The notes under the pieces are model-generated. The model saw only the letters and a list, made by a program, of their open reading frames with translations. It did no database searches and was not told where the DNA came from. 64,000 nucleotides of DNA from Oceanobacter sp. (GTDB taxonomy: Bacteria; Pseudomonadota; Gammaproteobacteria; Pseudomonadales; Oceanobacteraceae), in assembly GCA_002733645.1 (NCBI GenBank), contig NVWL01000048.1, positions 1 through 64,000 on the forward strand, read 5' to 3'. Shown here piece after piece: positions 36,753 through 46,094 of the stretch. Made by a program: the position numbers and the translations under genes. Every line of letters begins with the position of its first letter. The stretch's first letter is position 1.

Positions 36753-36764
36753 CTAGGGCACCTC
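36753..36764 (-). repeat. Inverted partial copy of the dispersed repeat
   Basis: CTAGGGCACCTC on the plus strand is the complement of the repeat core. It covers part of the slyX stop codon, much as the copy at 5536-5551 covers the nadB stop. Confidence 0.55.
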
Positions 36765-36996
36765 AATAGTGAGGAGGCGGTGGTTCGTCGGCTGGGTTGC
36801 TAATGCCGCTATCGCCCGATTGCACCTGTTCGAGTTTACGATAGACCAATTGAAGTGCTTCTTTTGAGATACGAAACTCCCGGGAAAGCGCTGAAAGTTC
36901 GTTGTTTAGTGTGTCTACAGTATCCTCAAGAAAGGCAATTCGTGTCTCCATTTCTGTAATTCGTAGGCTGTTCTTGCTACTGTCTTCTGGCGGCAT
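36763..36996 (-). CDS. slyX: SlyX family protein
   Basis: A 77-residue coiled-coil protein (METRIAFLEDTVDTLNNELSA) ending in the typical DEPPPPHY tail. SlyX proteins are widespread in proteobacteria; the role is unknown, though E. coli slyX lies beside slyD. Here it is divergent from the cold-shock-domain gene. Confidence 0.9.
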   Translation of the reverse strand: MPPEDSSKNSLRITEMETRIAFLEDTVDTLNNELSALSREFRISKEALQLVYRKLEQVQSGDSGISNPADEPPPPHY

Positions 36997-37122
36997 ATTG
37001 GTGTCCGAGGGCTATCATGTTGATTTTTGTGTTTAATTGGGCTTTCATAGCCGACTTGTCAATGGCTTGAGAAGCTTTATCTACAGGCCAGCATGATAAC
37101 AATCAGTGATTTGAGATAATAC

Positions 37123-37611
37123 ATGGGTAAGTTAATGATTCGTAAAATAATAGTGGCAGTTATCTTTGCTGTAGTTGCGCCGGTAGTCGTTGTTGCGTTA
37201 CTGGCAGCACAGGCAAAAGGGTTGAGCTTGTCTGGTGATGCATTGTCTTTTGCATCTTTAGTTAAAGCTGAAGGTATGTCTGCATTTATGGCAGTGATCG
37301 GCGCTTTGGCGTTTCTTATCAGTTTCGCCTCTGCGCAATTGGTGCCGGCACGTCGTCGTCGTCAGCGTAGTAGCGGTACTGTAGTCGAGAGTGATGTTGA
37401 TGATGGTCGCGAACGTGGCGTCGTGAAGTGGTTTAACGTGAAAAAAGGTTTTGGCTTTATCACATGGGACGAAGGTGAAGATGTATTTGTTCACTTCCGT
37501 TCGATTCGTGGTCAAGGTCACCGTTCATTAAGCGAAGGGCAGCGTGTTAAGTTTGCTGTTGTTCGTGGTGATAAAGGCCCGCAGGCAGAAGACGTTTCAG
37601 CGATTCGTTGA
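37123..37611 (+). CDS. Membrane-anchored cold-shock-domain protein
   Basis: A 162-residue protein with two N-terminal membrane segments (about 9-29 and 53-71), then a basic linker ([10 protein letters not shown]) and a C-terminal cold-shock domain (about 97-162). The nucleic-acid-binding motifs are intact: KGFGFI (RNP1) and VFVHF (RNP2). Typical CspA proteins are about 70 residues and soluble; fusions like this occur in Pseudomonas and relatives. The topology should place the domain in the cytoplasm, so it could tether RNA or single-stranded DNA at the inner membrane. The start ATG has only a weak ribosome site; ATG 12 bases later is an alternative. Confidence 0.85.
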   Translation: MGKLMIRKIIVAVIFAVVAPVVVVALLAAQAKGLSLSGDALSFASLVKAEGMSAFMAVIGALAFLISFASAQLVPARRRRQRSSGTVVESDVDDGRERGVVKWFNVKKGFGFITWDEGEDVFVHFRSIRGQGHRSLSEGQRVKFAVVRGDKGPQAEDVSAIR

Positions 37612-37632
37612 TCGTTTGTATGTTTGATATAG

Positions 37633-37657
37633 AAAAGCGGCTTATGCCGCTTTTTTT
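37633..37657 (+). terminator. Rho-independent terminator after the cold-shock-domain gene
   Basis: AAAAGCGGC (37633-37641) pairs with GCCGCTTTT (37646-37654) around TTAT, with further T's following. A strong intrinsic terminator. Confidence 0.92.
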
Positions 37658-37766
37658 ATAGCTATCGGTTGTACTTCAAGTGCGTTTGGTTGATGTAACT
37701 CTATAGAGTCACAACATTGAGACTCCCCAAACCAGCAAAGCATGAGTTTTACATAATAAAATGACA

Positions 37767-37818
37767 TAAAAAAACCTCCGTTCAGCTAATACTAAATTCA
37801 GTATAGCCCGGAGGTTTT
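37767..37818 (-). terminator. Terminator of suhB with nested stem
   Basis: On the minus strand AAAACCTCCG pairs with CGGAGGTTTT, followed by more T's. The interior also pairs ATACT with AGTAT. The structure begins 17 bases after the suhB stop. Strong stem and T-run support an intrinsic terminator. Confidence 0.85.
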
Positions 37819-37834
37819 GATTCGCCAGAATTGA

Positions 37835-38605
37835 TTAAAGTTTAAGCAATGCTTTGAGTAGGCGAGGGTTGGCTACAGCAACATTAGCAGGCGCAGAAAT
37901 CTGCGGCTGGCCATTGATATCTGCAAGTAAACAGCCTGATTCTGATGCCACTAAGCTACCAGCGTTTAGCGATATAGCATCCATGTCTGACAATAAGGCC
38001 GCTTGGAATCGATCAGCAGCAACATAAGCCAAAGATAGAGCGCCAGAGCCGATACAGCGTACATCGTAGCCGCCTTCCATTAAACTCATGATCTTAGTGC
38101 GCTGCTGGCCTGCGTTTTCACTTAAGCCCATCGGCTGAGTAAATGCCGTGATCGAATCGGTTAGAGACGCCAAGTTGCCACAACGAATACGGCGATTGTT
38201 GAGAAGGGCACCACGACCACGAGAGGCGCTAAATTCATCACCATTCATCGGGTTTAAAATAACCGAGTGCTCAGTGCGTTTGCCATTGAGGCAATTGATG
38301 ATGATAGCGAACGCAGGAATACCCACACGGAAGTTAGAAATGTCATCAATCACACACACTTGCCATAGCGGCTGAGCAGTATCGTGTTTTTGAGTGCCGG
38401 TTTCGCGGCCTTCAAAGCCATGATCTGGTAATGACTTTTTCAGTTCGAAAATGATGCTCTTTTCGAGACCAATGGTGCAGTCTGCAATGAATTTTGCTTT
38501 TTCTTGATCCGTGCTCTGAACCGCGTCATAACGATCGAGACGACGTACCAAATCCTGACCAGCATTACGCGCAGCGCGCAACGCCAAGTTCACCATAGGT
38601 TGCAT
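37835..38605 (-). CDS. suhB: SuhB-like protein with degenerate inositol monophosphatase site
   Basis: A 256-residue SuhB homologue in the usual place, divergent from trmJ. Its start (MQPMVNLALRAARNAG) and GSGALSLAYVAADR align well with E. coli SuhB. The metal site does not: VIDPLDGTTNF of active enzymes is VIDDISNF here (three residues shorter, DGT lost), the WDxAAG Asp is replaced (ISLNAG), and the NVD Asp region reads ADCT. Only the EETG-type Glu (GRETG) seems kept. Family knowledge says E. coli SuhB aids ribosomal RNA antitermination with Nus factors without needing catalysis. So this protein is probably a non-catalytic SuhB; phosphatase activity is unlikely. Confidence 0.88.
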   Translation of the reverse strand: MQPMVNLALRAARNAGQDLVRRLDRYDAVQSTDQEKAKFIADCTIGLEKSIIFELKKSLPDHGFEGRETGTQKHDTAQPLWQVCVIDDISNFRVGIPAFAIIINCLNGKRTEHSVILNPMNGDEFSASRGRGALLNNRRIRCGNLASLTDSITAFTQPMGLSENAGQQRTKIMSLMEGGYDVRCIGSGALSLAYVAADRFQAALLSDMDAISLNAGSLVASESGCLLADINGQPQISAPANVAVANPRLLKALLKL

Positions 38606-38785
38606 AGGGTATTCCTGTATCTTTAAAGAACAATCAACAGCGCAGCCATGTTACAAAAGCGTGCCTATTGAAAAAATTAGGGCGCGAAGTATAACAGCGG
38701 AACGCTGGTTGGCGAAGCCCGTTTTGCGCTACACTGCGTGCCTTTATATAAAAATTCTCTCTTTTCGTTCAATACGGACCCTCTA

Positions 38786-39613
38786 ATGCTCAATAAGCTC
38801 CGCATCGTTATGGTGAATACCACCCATCCGGGAAATATCGGAGCCGCGGCGCGAGCCATGAAAAACATGGGGCTAAGTCGCTTATACCTCGTTGATCCGA
38901 TCGCTAAAATTGATGATGAAGCGATGCAGCGCTCTTCAAGGGCCGAAGACATACTCAACAACGTCGTTATCTGCGACACGCTAGAAGAAGCGTTGGCGGA
39001 TTGTGGCTTAGTCGTGGGGACAAGCGCTCGCAGTCGTACGATTCCTTGGCCGCTTATGAATCCGCGACAGTGTGGTGATCGAGTGGCTCAGGCCGTATCA
39101 GCAGATAATGAAGTGGCTATCGTGTTTGGTCGTGAAAGCCGTGGCTTAACGAATGAAGAGCTACACCTATGTCATGCCCACGTTCATATTCCGACGGAGG
39201 AATCGTTTTCCTCGTTGAATGTAGCTCAAGCGATACAGGTCATGGCGTATGAAATGCGCCTTGCCGTCCATGAAAATGTGGGACAAGAAGACCAAGAATC
39301 ACAAGAGCGCTGGGGTGTCGACTGGGATTATCCATTGGCAACCCACGAACAGTTGAACGGTATGTTGCAGCATATGGAACAGACTATGGTTGAGATTGGC
39401 TTTCTCAACCCGGATACTCCTAAGCAACTGATGTCGCGCTTACGTCGTTTGTATCAACGGGCTGCGCCAGATCAAGTAGAAATTAATATTATGCGGGGCA
39501 TGATGACGGCAATGCAGAGCCAGATTCGCTCGGCTGACAAGGGATTAACGCCTGAGGCTGGCCAAATTTCCGAGCCAGTTCCCGAATCAGATCCTGAAGG
39601 AGATAAGGTTTGA
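38786..39613 (+). CDS. trmJ: tRNA (cytidine/uridine-2'-O)-methyltransferase TrmJ
   Basis: A 275-residue SPOUT methyltransferase that 2'-O-methylates position 32 of certain tRNAs. [27 protein letters not shown] and [12 protein letters not shown] are the family blocks. The ATG at 38786 follows GGA and starts directly at the conserved [13 protein letters not shown]; an upstream in-frame ATG at 38738 would add 16 residues. It overlaps cysE by four bases. Confidence 0.95.
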   Translation: MLNKLRIVMVNTTHPGNIGAAARAMKNMGLSRLYLVDPIAKIDDEAMQRSSRAEDILNNVVICDTLEEALADCGLVVGTSARSRTIPWPLMNPRQCGDRVAQAVSADNEVAIVFGRESRGLTNEELHLCHAHVHIPTEESFSSLNVAQAIQVMAYEMRLAVHENVGQEDQESQERWGVDWDYPLATHEQLNGMLQHMEQTMVEIGFLNPDTPKQLMSRLRRLYQRAAPDQVEINIMRGMMTAMQSQIRSADKGLTPEAGQISEPVPESDPEGDKV

Positions 39614-40437
39614 GCATTCGCACATTGCGCGAAGACATCGCCTGCGTATTTGAACGCGACCCCGCCGCACGTAACACCTTTGAGGTGCTAACAACGTATC
39701 CGGGCCTTCACGCTATTCTTCATTACCGCATGGCTAATTGGCTGTGGCGTAAGGGGCTGAAGTGGTTTGCTCGATTTTTATCGACTTTCAGCCGTTGGAT
39801 GACAGGCATTGAGATACACCCGGGGGCGACCATTGGACATCGCTTCTTTATTGATCATGGCATGGGTGTTGTCATTGGTGAGACCGCAGAAATTGGCAAC
39901 GACTGTACTCTGTATCATGGTGTCACGTTAGGCGGCACCAGCTGGAAAAAAGGCAAACGTCACCCAACCTTAATGGATGGTGTGGTGGTTGGCGCTGGGG
40001 CGAAGGTTCTTGGCCCAATCACAGTTGGTCGAGACGCCCGTATTGGCTCCAATGCGGTGGTCACAAAGGACGTGCCCGAATCCGTCACTGTGGTCGGGAT
40101 ACCGGGGCGTATTATTCGCAAAGCCACGACCATCGATGAAAATCGCCGTCGTGAAATTGCCGCCAAAATTGGCTTTGATGCTTACGGGATGGCGGATGAT
40201 ATGCCCGACCCGATTGCTCGCTCGATTCATAACTTGATGGATCACATGCACGCGGTTGATAACAAAATTGACAGCATGTGCAAAGCATTGGCAACAATGG
40301 GTGACACCACATGCAGTGACGCATTGCCTGAATTGGAAAAAGAAACGTTTGTCAGTCTGCATGAGCGGCTTGAGAAAGAGCGTGAAGAAGATGAGCAAGA
40401 AAGCAACAACAATGGCAACAACAGTGAAAAGGGCTAA
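39610..40437 (+). CDS. cysE: Serine O-acetyltransferase
   Basis: A 275-residue left-handed beta-helix enzyme that acetylates serine to start cysteine synthesis. [26 protein letters not shown] and [11 protein letters not shown] show the hexapeptide repeats and active-site His. It starts at TTG, overlapping the trmJ stop (TTGA), with AGGAG seven bases upstream. The tail after residue 240 is very acidic and Asn-rich. The product feeds CysM and, with IscS using cysteine, links to iron-sulfur supply. Confidence 0.95.
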   Translation: MSIRTLREDIACVFERDPAARNTFEVLTTYPGLHAILHYRMANWLWRKGLKWFARFLSTFSRWMTGIEIHPGATIGHRFFIDHGMGVVIGETAEIGNDCTLYHGVTLGGTSWKKGKRHPTLMDGVVVGAGAKVLGPITVGRDARIGSNAVVTKDVPESVTVVGIPGRIIRKATTIDENRRREIAAKIGFDAYGMADDMPDPIARSIHNLMDHMHAVDNKIDSMCKALATMGDTTCSDALPELEKETFVSLHERLEKEREEDEQESNNNGNNSEKG

Positions 40438-40470
40438 CCCCTAATTTCATTCCTCCCGACGATGATGGAT

Positions 40471-40504
40471 AAAGTTGACTAGAATAGTCGGATTTAAGCA
40501 TAAT
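40471..40504 (+). promoter_or_regulatory. iscR promoter with type-1 IscR site
   Basis: TTGACT (40475-40480) followed after 18 bases by CATAAT makes a sigma-70 type promoter. It is overlapped by GACTA-GAA-TAGTC, the palindromic core of a type-1 (4Fe-4S) IscR site, and the flanks 40471-40495 also fit well. Autoregulation of iscR by IscR is therefore likely retained. Confidence 0.8.
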
Positions 40505-40530
40505 CAAGACAGACTCACCGAGGTAGCAAT

Positions 40531-41013
40531 ATGCGTTTAACTACCAAAGGCCGGTATGCCGTCACAGCGATGTTGGATCTTGCGATTCATGCACGTCAAG
40601 GGCCTGTCAGCTTGAATGATATTTCTGGGCGTCAGGGGATCTCTCTGTCGTACCTTGAACAACTTTTTGCCAAGCTACGCCGTAGTGGCCTTGTCTCTAG
40701 TGTGCGAGGTCCGGGTGGCGGTTATCGATTGAGCCGCGAAGATGCTGATATTAATGTCGCAGATATCGTTGATGCCGTGAACGAATCGATGGATGCCACA
40801 CGCTGCAATCGCAAAGGCGATTGCCAAGATGGTGTAGAGTGTTTGACTCACCATTTGTGGATGGATTTGAGTGATCAAATCCATGACTTTCTGACGGGCA
40901 TATCTCTAAGCCAATTGATTGGTCGTCGTGAAATCCGTGATGTGGCTGATCGTCAAGATCGCGAAACCTTGAATCGTATTGATGCCCTTCTCGCGGCTGA
41001 CGGCCCAGCGTAA
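40531..41013 (+). CDS. iscR: Iron-sulfur cluster regulator IscR
   Basis: A 160-residue Rrf2-family regulator. The N-terminal winged helix ([18 protein letters not shown]) precedes the recognition helix ([14 protein letters not shown]). Cluster ligands are present as three cysteines in the C-x5-C-x5-C pattern ([13 protein letters not shown]) followed by LTHH with the fourth-ligand His. It senses Fe-S status and controls isc-type genes. It is separated from iscS by 113 bases, where TTGACC and GACAAT 16 bases apart could be a second promoter. Confidence 0.96.
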   Translation: MRLTTKGRYAVTAMLDLAIHARQGPVSLNDISGRQGISLSYLEQLFAKLRRSGLVSSVRGPGGGYRLSREDADINVADIVDAVNESMDATRCNRKGDCQDGVECLTHHLWMDLSDQIHDFLTGISLSQLIGRREIRDVADRQDRETLNRIDALLAADGPA

Positions 41014-41126
41014 GTAATCATTAGGCACTTTAATATCATTGAAGTGCGCTAGCCCTGTGGCTTGACCTCCCTACGGGTGTGCGGACAATGCGCACCACGA
41101 TTTAGTTGTTAATTAGAGCCTGTAAA

Positions 41127-42290
41127 ATGAAATCCCTGTATCTAGACTATGCCGCCACCACACCTTGCGCGCCGGAAGTTGCAAAACTAATAAGTGAGTG
41201 CCTGACGCTTGATGGTAATTTTGCTAACCCGGCGTCGCGATCTCACCGCTTTGGTTGGCAAGCAGAGCAGGCGGTTGAAAAAGCACGAGGGCAGGTTGCG
41301 GAGTTACTTAACGCCGATCCTCGTGAAGTTGTCTGGACGTCAGGTGCGACCGAAAGCAATAACTTAGCGATCAAAGGCCGTGTTGAATATTTGCGACTCG
41401 AAACCCCAGATATCCCTTTGCATATTATTACCTCGTCCATTGAGCACAAAGCCGTGCTGGATACCGTCGCTTACCTCGAAAAATTTCATAATGTGGATGT
41501 GACCTATCTCACCCCAGATGCGGATGGCCTGATCTTGCCGTCGCAAGTGGAAGGGGCGCTGCGTGATGATACCTGTTTGGTAACCTTGATGGCGGTTAAC
41601 AACGAATTGGGGACAATCACCGATATTCCAGCAATCGCCAAATTATTGAAAAAGCATTCGGCGGTCTTTCATGTCGACGCAGCGCAGGCTGTGGGCAAAA
41701 TGGTGGTCAATGTTCAAGCCTGGGATGTGGATTTACTCTCGTTGTCCGCCCATAAATTTTATGGCCCCAAAGGGATTGGTGCTTTGTATGTGCGTCGTGA
41801 ACCGCAAGTAAAGATCATCAGTCAGATGCATGGCGGTGGTCATGAGCGCGGAATGCGTTCAGGCACCTTGCCGACCCACCAGTTGGCGGGTATGGGAGAG
41901 GCTACCCGACTGGTTAGCGAGCAACTTAGCGACGATGAAACACGCATACGCACGCTACGAGATCGACTCTGGCAGGGCATTGAGATACTTGGTGATGTTC
42001 ATTTAAATGGCCACGAAAGTCAGCGTGTGGCCAACCACTTGAATGTCAGCTTCGGAGGTGTGGATGGTGAAATACTGTTGGCATCTCTGGCGAAAGTGGC
42101 GGTATCGTCTGGATCGGCCTGTACATCGGCCAGTGTGGAGCCATCGTATGTCCTTAAAGCCATTGGCCGTAGCGATGTGTTAGCCCACGCCGGTTTGCGA
42201 ATGAGTGTTGGGCGTTACACCACCGCCGATGATATTGAACAAGTGATTAGCGAGATTTCACGCGTAGTGACCCTGTTGAGAAAGCAATAA
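41127..42290 (+). CDS. iscS: Cysteine desulfurase IscS, shortened C-terminus
   Basis: A 387-residue PLP enzyme that takes sulfur from cysteine. The PLP lysine is in SLSAHKFYGPKG and the catalytic cysteine loop is SSGSACTSAS, as in IscS. The ATG at 41127 starts at the conserved LYLDYAATTP. The protein ends at about VVTLLRKQ, so it lacks the last ~20 residues of E. coli IscS, which contain the tail that contacts IscU. No iscU, iscA, hscBA, fdx or iscX follows; ndk is next. It may supply sulfur to other acceptors (for example tRNA thiolation) or to an IscU/SufU encoded elsewhere. Confidence 0.9.
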   Translation: MKSLYLDYAATTPCAPEVAKLISECLTLDGNFANPASRSHRFGWQAEQAVEKARGQVAELLNADPREVVWTSGATESNNLAIKGRVEYLRLETPDIPLHIITSSIEHKAVLDTVAYLEKFHNVDVTYLTPDADGLILPSQVEGALRDDTCLVTLMAVNNELGTITDIPAIAKLLKKHSAVFHVDAAQAVGKMVVNVQAWDVDLLSLSAHKFYGPKGIGALYVRREPQVKIISQMHGGGHERGMRSGTLPTHQLAGMGEATRLVSEQLSDDETRIRTLRDRLWQGIEILGDVHLNGHESQRVANHLNVSFGGVDGEILLASLAKVAVSSGSACTSASVEPSYVLKAIGRSDVLAHAGLRMSVGRYTTADDIEQVISEISRVVTLLRKQ

Positions 42291-42367
42291 TCGGCGAATG
42301 TCATTCGATAGGTGCGATATCCCAGTTATTCGTCCGCTCCTTTATACAACTTTCATCGAAAGGTGCG

Positions 42368-42373
42368 TATAAT
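42368..42373 (+). promoter_or_regulatory. Candidate -10 element of ndk
   Basis: A perfect TATAAT lies 43 bases before the ndk ATG. The -35 region at the expected spacing is poor, so only the -10 element is supported. Confidence 0.5.
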
Positions 42374-42415
42374 CCGCGAGTTTCTCAATCCTAAACTTAC
42401 TTTGGAGCATAAAAG

Positions 42416-42841
42416 ATGGCTGTTGAACGCACTTTGTCGATCATTAAACCGGACGCAGTTGGTAAAAACGTAATTGGCGAAATCATGACTCGTTTTGAAA
42501 AAGCAGGTCTGCAGATCGTTGCTGCTAAAATGATGAAGCTAGACGACGAAAAAGCGGGCGGTTTCTACGCTGAGCACAAAGAACGTCCTTTCTTCGGCGA
42601 CTTGGTTGGCTTCATGACTTCTGGCCCTGTTGTTGTTCAGGTTCTTGAAGGCGAAAACGCTATCGCTAAAAACCGTGAGCTAATGGGTGCTACTAACCCT
42701 AAAGAAGCTGAAGCTGGCACTATCCGTGCTGATTTCGCTGAAAGCATCGATGCTAATGCTGCACACGGTTCTGACTCTGCAGAATCAGCTGCGCGTGAAA
42801 TTGCTTACTTCTTCAATGCTGAAGAAATCTGCGCACGCTAA
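42416..42841 (+). CDS. ndk: Nucleoside diphosphate kinase
   Basis: A 141-residue kinase that equalises nucleoside triphosphate pools. [13 protein letters not shown] at the start and the catalytic His in NAAHGSDS near residue 117 are family signatures. GGAG precedes the ATG. Its codon use appears biased to a few codons (GCT, GAA, CGT), in keeping with high expression. Confidence 0.97.
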   Translation: MAVERTLSIIKPDAVGKNVIGEIMTRFEKAGLQIVAAKMMKLDDEKAGGFYAEHKERPFFGDLVGFMTSGPVVVQVLEGENAIAKNRELMGATNPKEAEAGTIRADFAESIDANAAHGSDSAESAAREIAYFFNAEEICAR

Positions 42842-42850
42842 GTGATGCAG

Positions 42851-42914
42851 TAAGGGAGAGGACTGGACACATCTGACGAATGTCAGTACGACGGTGGCTA
42901 ACTTCTCTCCCTTA
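42851..42914 (+). promoter_or_regulatory. Long-range stem with nested hairpin ahead of rlmN
   Basis: TAAGGGAGAG (42851-42860) is exactly complementary to CTCTCCCTTA (42905-42914). Within the 44-base interior CTGAC (42873-42877) pairs with GTCAG (42882-42886) around GAAT. It lies between ndk and the rlmN start at 42963. It might be an RNA processing, attenuation or stability element; no known riboswitch is recognised. Confidence 0.55.
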
Positions 42915-42962
42915 TCACCCGACCAGCGGCTTAGGCTCTGGTGTCATTCAGGTAATTTTTTA

Positions 42963-44126
42963 ATGTCCGACGTATCTACAAAAACAAACCTACTGAGCCT
43001 TTCACCGGCCAAGATGGAAGAATTCTTCCTAAGCATTGGTGAAAAGAAATTCCGTGCCCAGCAAATGCTGAAATGGATACATCAGTATGGCGAGTCAGAC
43101 TTTGAAAAAATGACCAACATGGGCAAAGCGCTGCGGGCTAAATTAGCCGACATCAGTGAAATTGCCTTGCCTGAAGTTGTGTACGAAGATATTTCCAAAG
43201 ATGGCACCCGTAAATGGGTGATGCGTATGCCAGGCGGCAGCTCCATCGAAACAGTTTACATTCCGGAAAATGAACGAGGCACCTTATGCGTTAGCTCGCA
43301 GATTGGTTGTGCATTAGATTGCAGCTTTTGTTCGACCGGTAAACAAGGCTTTAACCGCGATTTAAGTGTGGCCGAGATTATTGGTCAAGTATACGTCGCA
43401 GCGATGAGTTTTCATGAGCCAGGTGAACGTCGCGAACGCCGCATTACCAACGTGGTAATGATGGGTATGGGCGAGCCATTATTGAACTTTGATAACGTCG
43501 TCGACTCTATGCAGTTGATGATGGATGACAACGCTTATGGGTTATCTAAGCGTCGTGTCACACTCAGTACCTCGGGCGTTGTGCCCATGATGGACAAACT
43601 GGGTGATGTCATTGATGTCTCGTTAGCAGTGTCACTGCATGCCCCAAACGACGCATTACGTAATGAATTAGTGCCTATCAATAAAAAGTACCCATTGGCT
43701 GAGTTAATCGCGGCGACCAATCGTTATTTGAAAAAATTGCCTGATAAGCGCAAAGCCACCATCGAATACACCATGATGGATGGCGTCAATGACGAGATGG
43801 AACACGCACATGAGTTGGCGGAATTAATGAAGCAGGTGCCGTGTAAAATTAACCTGATTCCATTCAATCCGTTTCCGAATTCTGGTTACCGTCGCCCAAG
43901 CAATAACCGCGTATACCGTTTCCGTGATTACCTAATCAGCCAAGGCCATGTTGTCACCATCCGCTCAACACGTGGTGATGATATTGATGCTGCCTGTGGT
44001 CAATTAGTCGGCAACGTTGAAGACCGAACTCGACGCAGTCAAAAATATTCAGAATCGGCAAAAGCCAATGCGACTCGCATTGATGCAGTACAAATAGATA
44101 ACGAACAGGATGGTCGTTCAGTATGA
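42963..44126 (+). CDS. rlmN: Dual-specificity RNA methyltransferase RlmN
   Basis: A 387-residue radical-SAM enzyme that C2-methylates A2503 of 23S rRNA and A37 of some tRNAs. The 4Fe-4S motif is [21 protein letters not shown] is the GGEP-type motif and the C-terminal methylated cysteine region reads DIDAACGQL. The ATG at 42963 has AGGT nine bases upstream; an upstream in-frame start at 42894 would add 23 residues overlapping the stem. It overlaps pilW by four bases. Confidence 0.95.
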   Translation: MSDVSTKTNLLSLSPAKMEEFFLSIGEKKFRAQQMLKWIHQYGESDFEKMTNMGKALRAKLADISEIALPEVVYEDISKDGTRKWVMRMPGGSSIETVYIPENERGTLCVSSQIGCALDCSFCSTGKQGFNRDLSVAEIIGQVYVAAMSFHEPGERRERRITNVVMMGMGEPLLNFDNVVDSMQLMMDDNAYGLSKRRVTLSTSGVVPMMDKLGDVIDVSLAVSLHAPNDALRNELVPINKKYPLAELIAATNRYLKKLPDKRKATIEYTMMDGVNDEMEHAHELAELMKQVPCKINLIPFNPFPNSGYRRPSNNRVYRFRDYLISQGHVVTIRSTRGDDIDAACGQLVGNVEDRTRRSQKYSESAKANATRIDAVQIDNEQDGRSV

Positions 44127-44929
44127 CATTCCAACAGTTAACAAAATGTATTTTAGTTCTCCTGCCTGTGTTTGTGCTCAGCGCTTGTGTGACCACAGAA
44201 ACCGGTCGCTTTACTAAAAAAGCATCCCCTGAAAAAGCGGTAGAAAACTACACGCAATTGGGTCTAGGTTACTTAAATAAAGGGCGACCTGATTGGGCAC
44301 GAGATCGTTTGAAAAAAGCACTCGATATCAACCCCAATGACCCAGAAGCCAATGACGCTATGGGCTTAGTTTGGCAAGCAGAAGGCGAACTCGATTTATC
44401 TGAAGAATTCTTTAAAAAAGCCATTAAAGAAGATCCGAAGTTTGTACTAGCAAAACACCACTTGGGTCGTTTGTATCTGAAAATGGGTCGCCATGATGAA
44501 GCGCGAGAGCCACTAGAAACAGCATCGGGTGATCGTTACTACAATAATCGTGTAGGTGCCTATAACGACCTAGCTCTGAATTTTTATCGTATGGAAAACC
44601 CAAACGCGGCGATTGAGGCCTACACGCAGTCGATTCGTTTAGCGCCTTATAATGTCGATGCCTTGGTTAATATTTCTACCTTGTTATTTGAAGCTCAGCG
44701 CTACGATGAATCATTAAAATACTTTGATCGCTTTGACCGCTTAGTTCAGCGTAATCAAAACGCGCATACTGCGCACAGCTTATGGTTGGGCATTAAACTG
44801 CTGACCATTCATGTGCAAACAGCGCGGACGATTGAGCTGGCGGCTGAATTAAAACGCCGTTTTCCGAACTCAAACGAATTTACTATGTATCAAGAATCAT
44901 TAAGCGAACAGTCTGGTGGTGGGGTTTAA
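44123..44929 (+). CDS. pilW: Type IV pilus biogenesis lipoprotein PilW/PilF
   Basis: A 268-residue TPR lipoprotein. The lipobox LSAC (Cys about residue 22) predicts an outer-membrane anchor. TPR-like repeats run from about residue 40 ([12 protein letters not shown]) to the end. In Pseudomonas PilF localises and multimerises the secretin PilQ. The gene overlaps rlmN and ends three bases before ispG; the usual rodZ between them is absent. Confidence 0.92.
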   Translation: MTFQQLTKCILVLLPVFVLSACVTTETGRFTKKASPEKAVENYTQLGLGYLNKGRPDWARDRLKKALDINPNDPEANDAMGLVWQAEGELDLSEEFFKKAIKEDPKFVLAKHHLGRLYLKMGRHDEAREPLETASGDRYYNNRVGAYNDLALNFYRMENPNAAIEAYTQSIRLAPYNVDALVNISTLLFEAQRYDESLKYFDRFDRLVQRNQNAHTAHSLWLGIKLLTIHVQTARTIELAAELKRRFPNSNEFTMYQESLSEQSGGGV

Positions 44930-44932
44930 ATC

Positions 44933-46051
44933 ATGAATAAAAACATGGAAAACCCAATTAAGCGCCGCAAAAGCCGACAAATAATGGTGGGTAATGTGCC
45001 GGTCGGTGGTGATGCCCCGATTGCGGTGCAAACCATGACAAACACAGAAACCACTGATATTGATGCCACGGTTGCTCAAATTCGCCGCGCGCAAGATGCT
45101 GGTGTGGATATTGTTCGTGTTTCAGTACCGACTATGGATGCAGCGGTCGCTTTTGGTGAAATTCGCAAGCAAGTGGACGTGCCGTTAATTTCAGACATTC
45201 ACTTCGATTACCGTATCGCCCTTAAAGTGGCCGATCTCGGTGTCGATTGTCTGCGAATTAATCCGGGTAACATTGGTCGTGAAGATCGTGTTCGCGCGGT
45301 GGTTGATGCCGCTAAGCAAAATGGCATTCCCATTCGTATTGGTGTGAATGCTGGGTCGTTAGAAAAAGACCTACAGAAAAAATATGGCGAGCCAACACCA
45401 GACGCACTGGTTGAATCCGCCATGCGTCATATTGATATTCTTGATCGTCTGAATTTTCCGGACTTTAAACTTAGTTTAAAAGCCTCGGATATTTTCATGA
45501 CCGTGGCTGCGTACCGGAAAATTGCGGACAAAATTGATCAACCTTTACATCTAGGTATTACCGAAGCCGGTGGTCTGCGTGGCGGTACAGTAAAATCCTC
45601 GATTGGCTTAGGTTTATTATTGTGGGACGGCATTGGTGACACCATTCGAGTTTCATTGGCCGCCGATCCAGTCGAAGAAGTGAAAGTCGGCTGGGACATG
45701 CTCAAATCATTAAAGCTACGTTCGCGCGGTATTAACTTTATTGCTTGTCCTAGTTGCTCGCGTCAGAACTTTGATGTGATCAAAACCATGAACGAGCTAG
45801 AAATGCGCGTTGAAGATATCCGTACCGATATGGATGTTGCTGTCATTGGCTGTGTCGTGAACGGGCCAGGCGAAGCAAAAGAATCAGACATTGGTTTAAC
45901 TGGTGGTCAGCCAAACTTGGTCTACATCGACGGCAAGCCAAGCGGTAAATTAACCAACGACAATCTGGTTGAAGATTTAGAGCGCATGATACGAACTCGC
46001 GCACTTGAACTTGATGAAGAACGCAAAGATCTGATTACTAGCGATAAGTAA
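44933..46051 (+). CDS. ispG: 4-hydroxy-3-methylbut-2-en-1-yl diphosphate synthase
   Basis: A 372-residue 4Fe-4S enzyme of the MEP isoprenoid pathway. The N-terminal barrel has [11 protein letters not shown] and INPGNIG; cluster ligands lie in [11 protein letters not shown] and [11 protein letters not shown]. It needs Fe-S clusters despite the absent iscUA genes in this locus. It begins three bases after pilW. Confidence 0.97.
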   Translation: MNKNMENPIKRRKSRQIMVGNVPVGGDAPIAVQTMTNTETTDIDATVAQIRRAQDAGVDIVRVSVPTMDAAVAFGEIRKQVDVPLISDIHFDYRIALKVADLGVDCLRINPGNIGREDRVRAVVDAAKQNGIPIRIGVNAGSLEKDLQKKYGEPTPDALVESAMRHIDILDRLNFPDFKLSLKASDIFMTVAAYRKIADKIDQPLHLGITEAGGLRGGTVKSSIGLGLLLWDGIGDTIRVSLAADPVEEVKVGWDMLKSLKLRSRGINFIACPSCSRQNFDVIKTMNELEMRVEDIRTDMDVAVIGCVVNGPGEAKESDIGLTGGQPNLVYIDGKPSGKLTNDNLVEDLERMIRTRALELDEERKDLITSDK

Positions 46052-46094
46052 GACTGGTATTAGACGGCAAAGAATAGGCAGGAACAGAGTTAAC

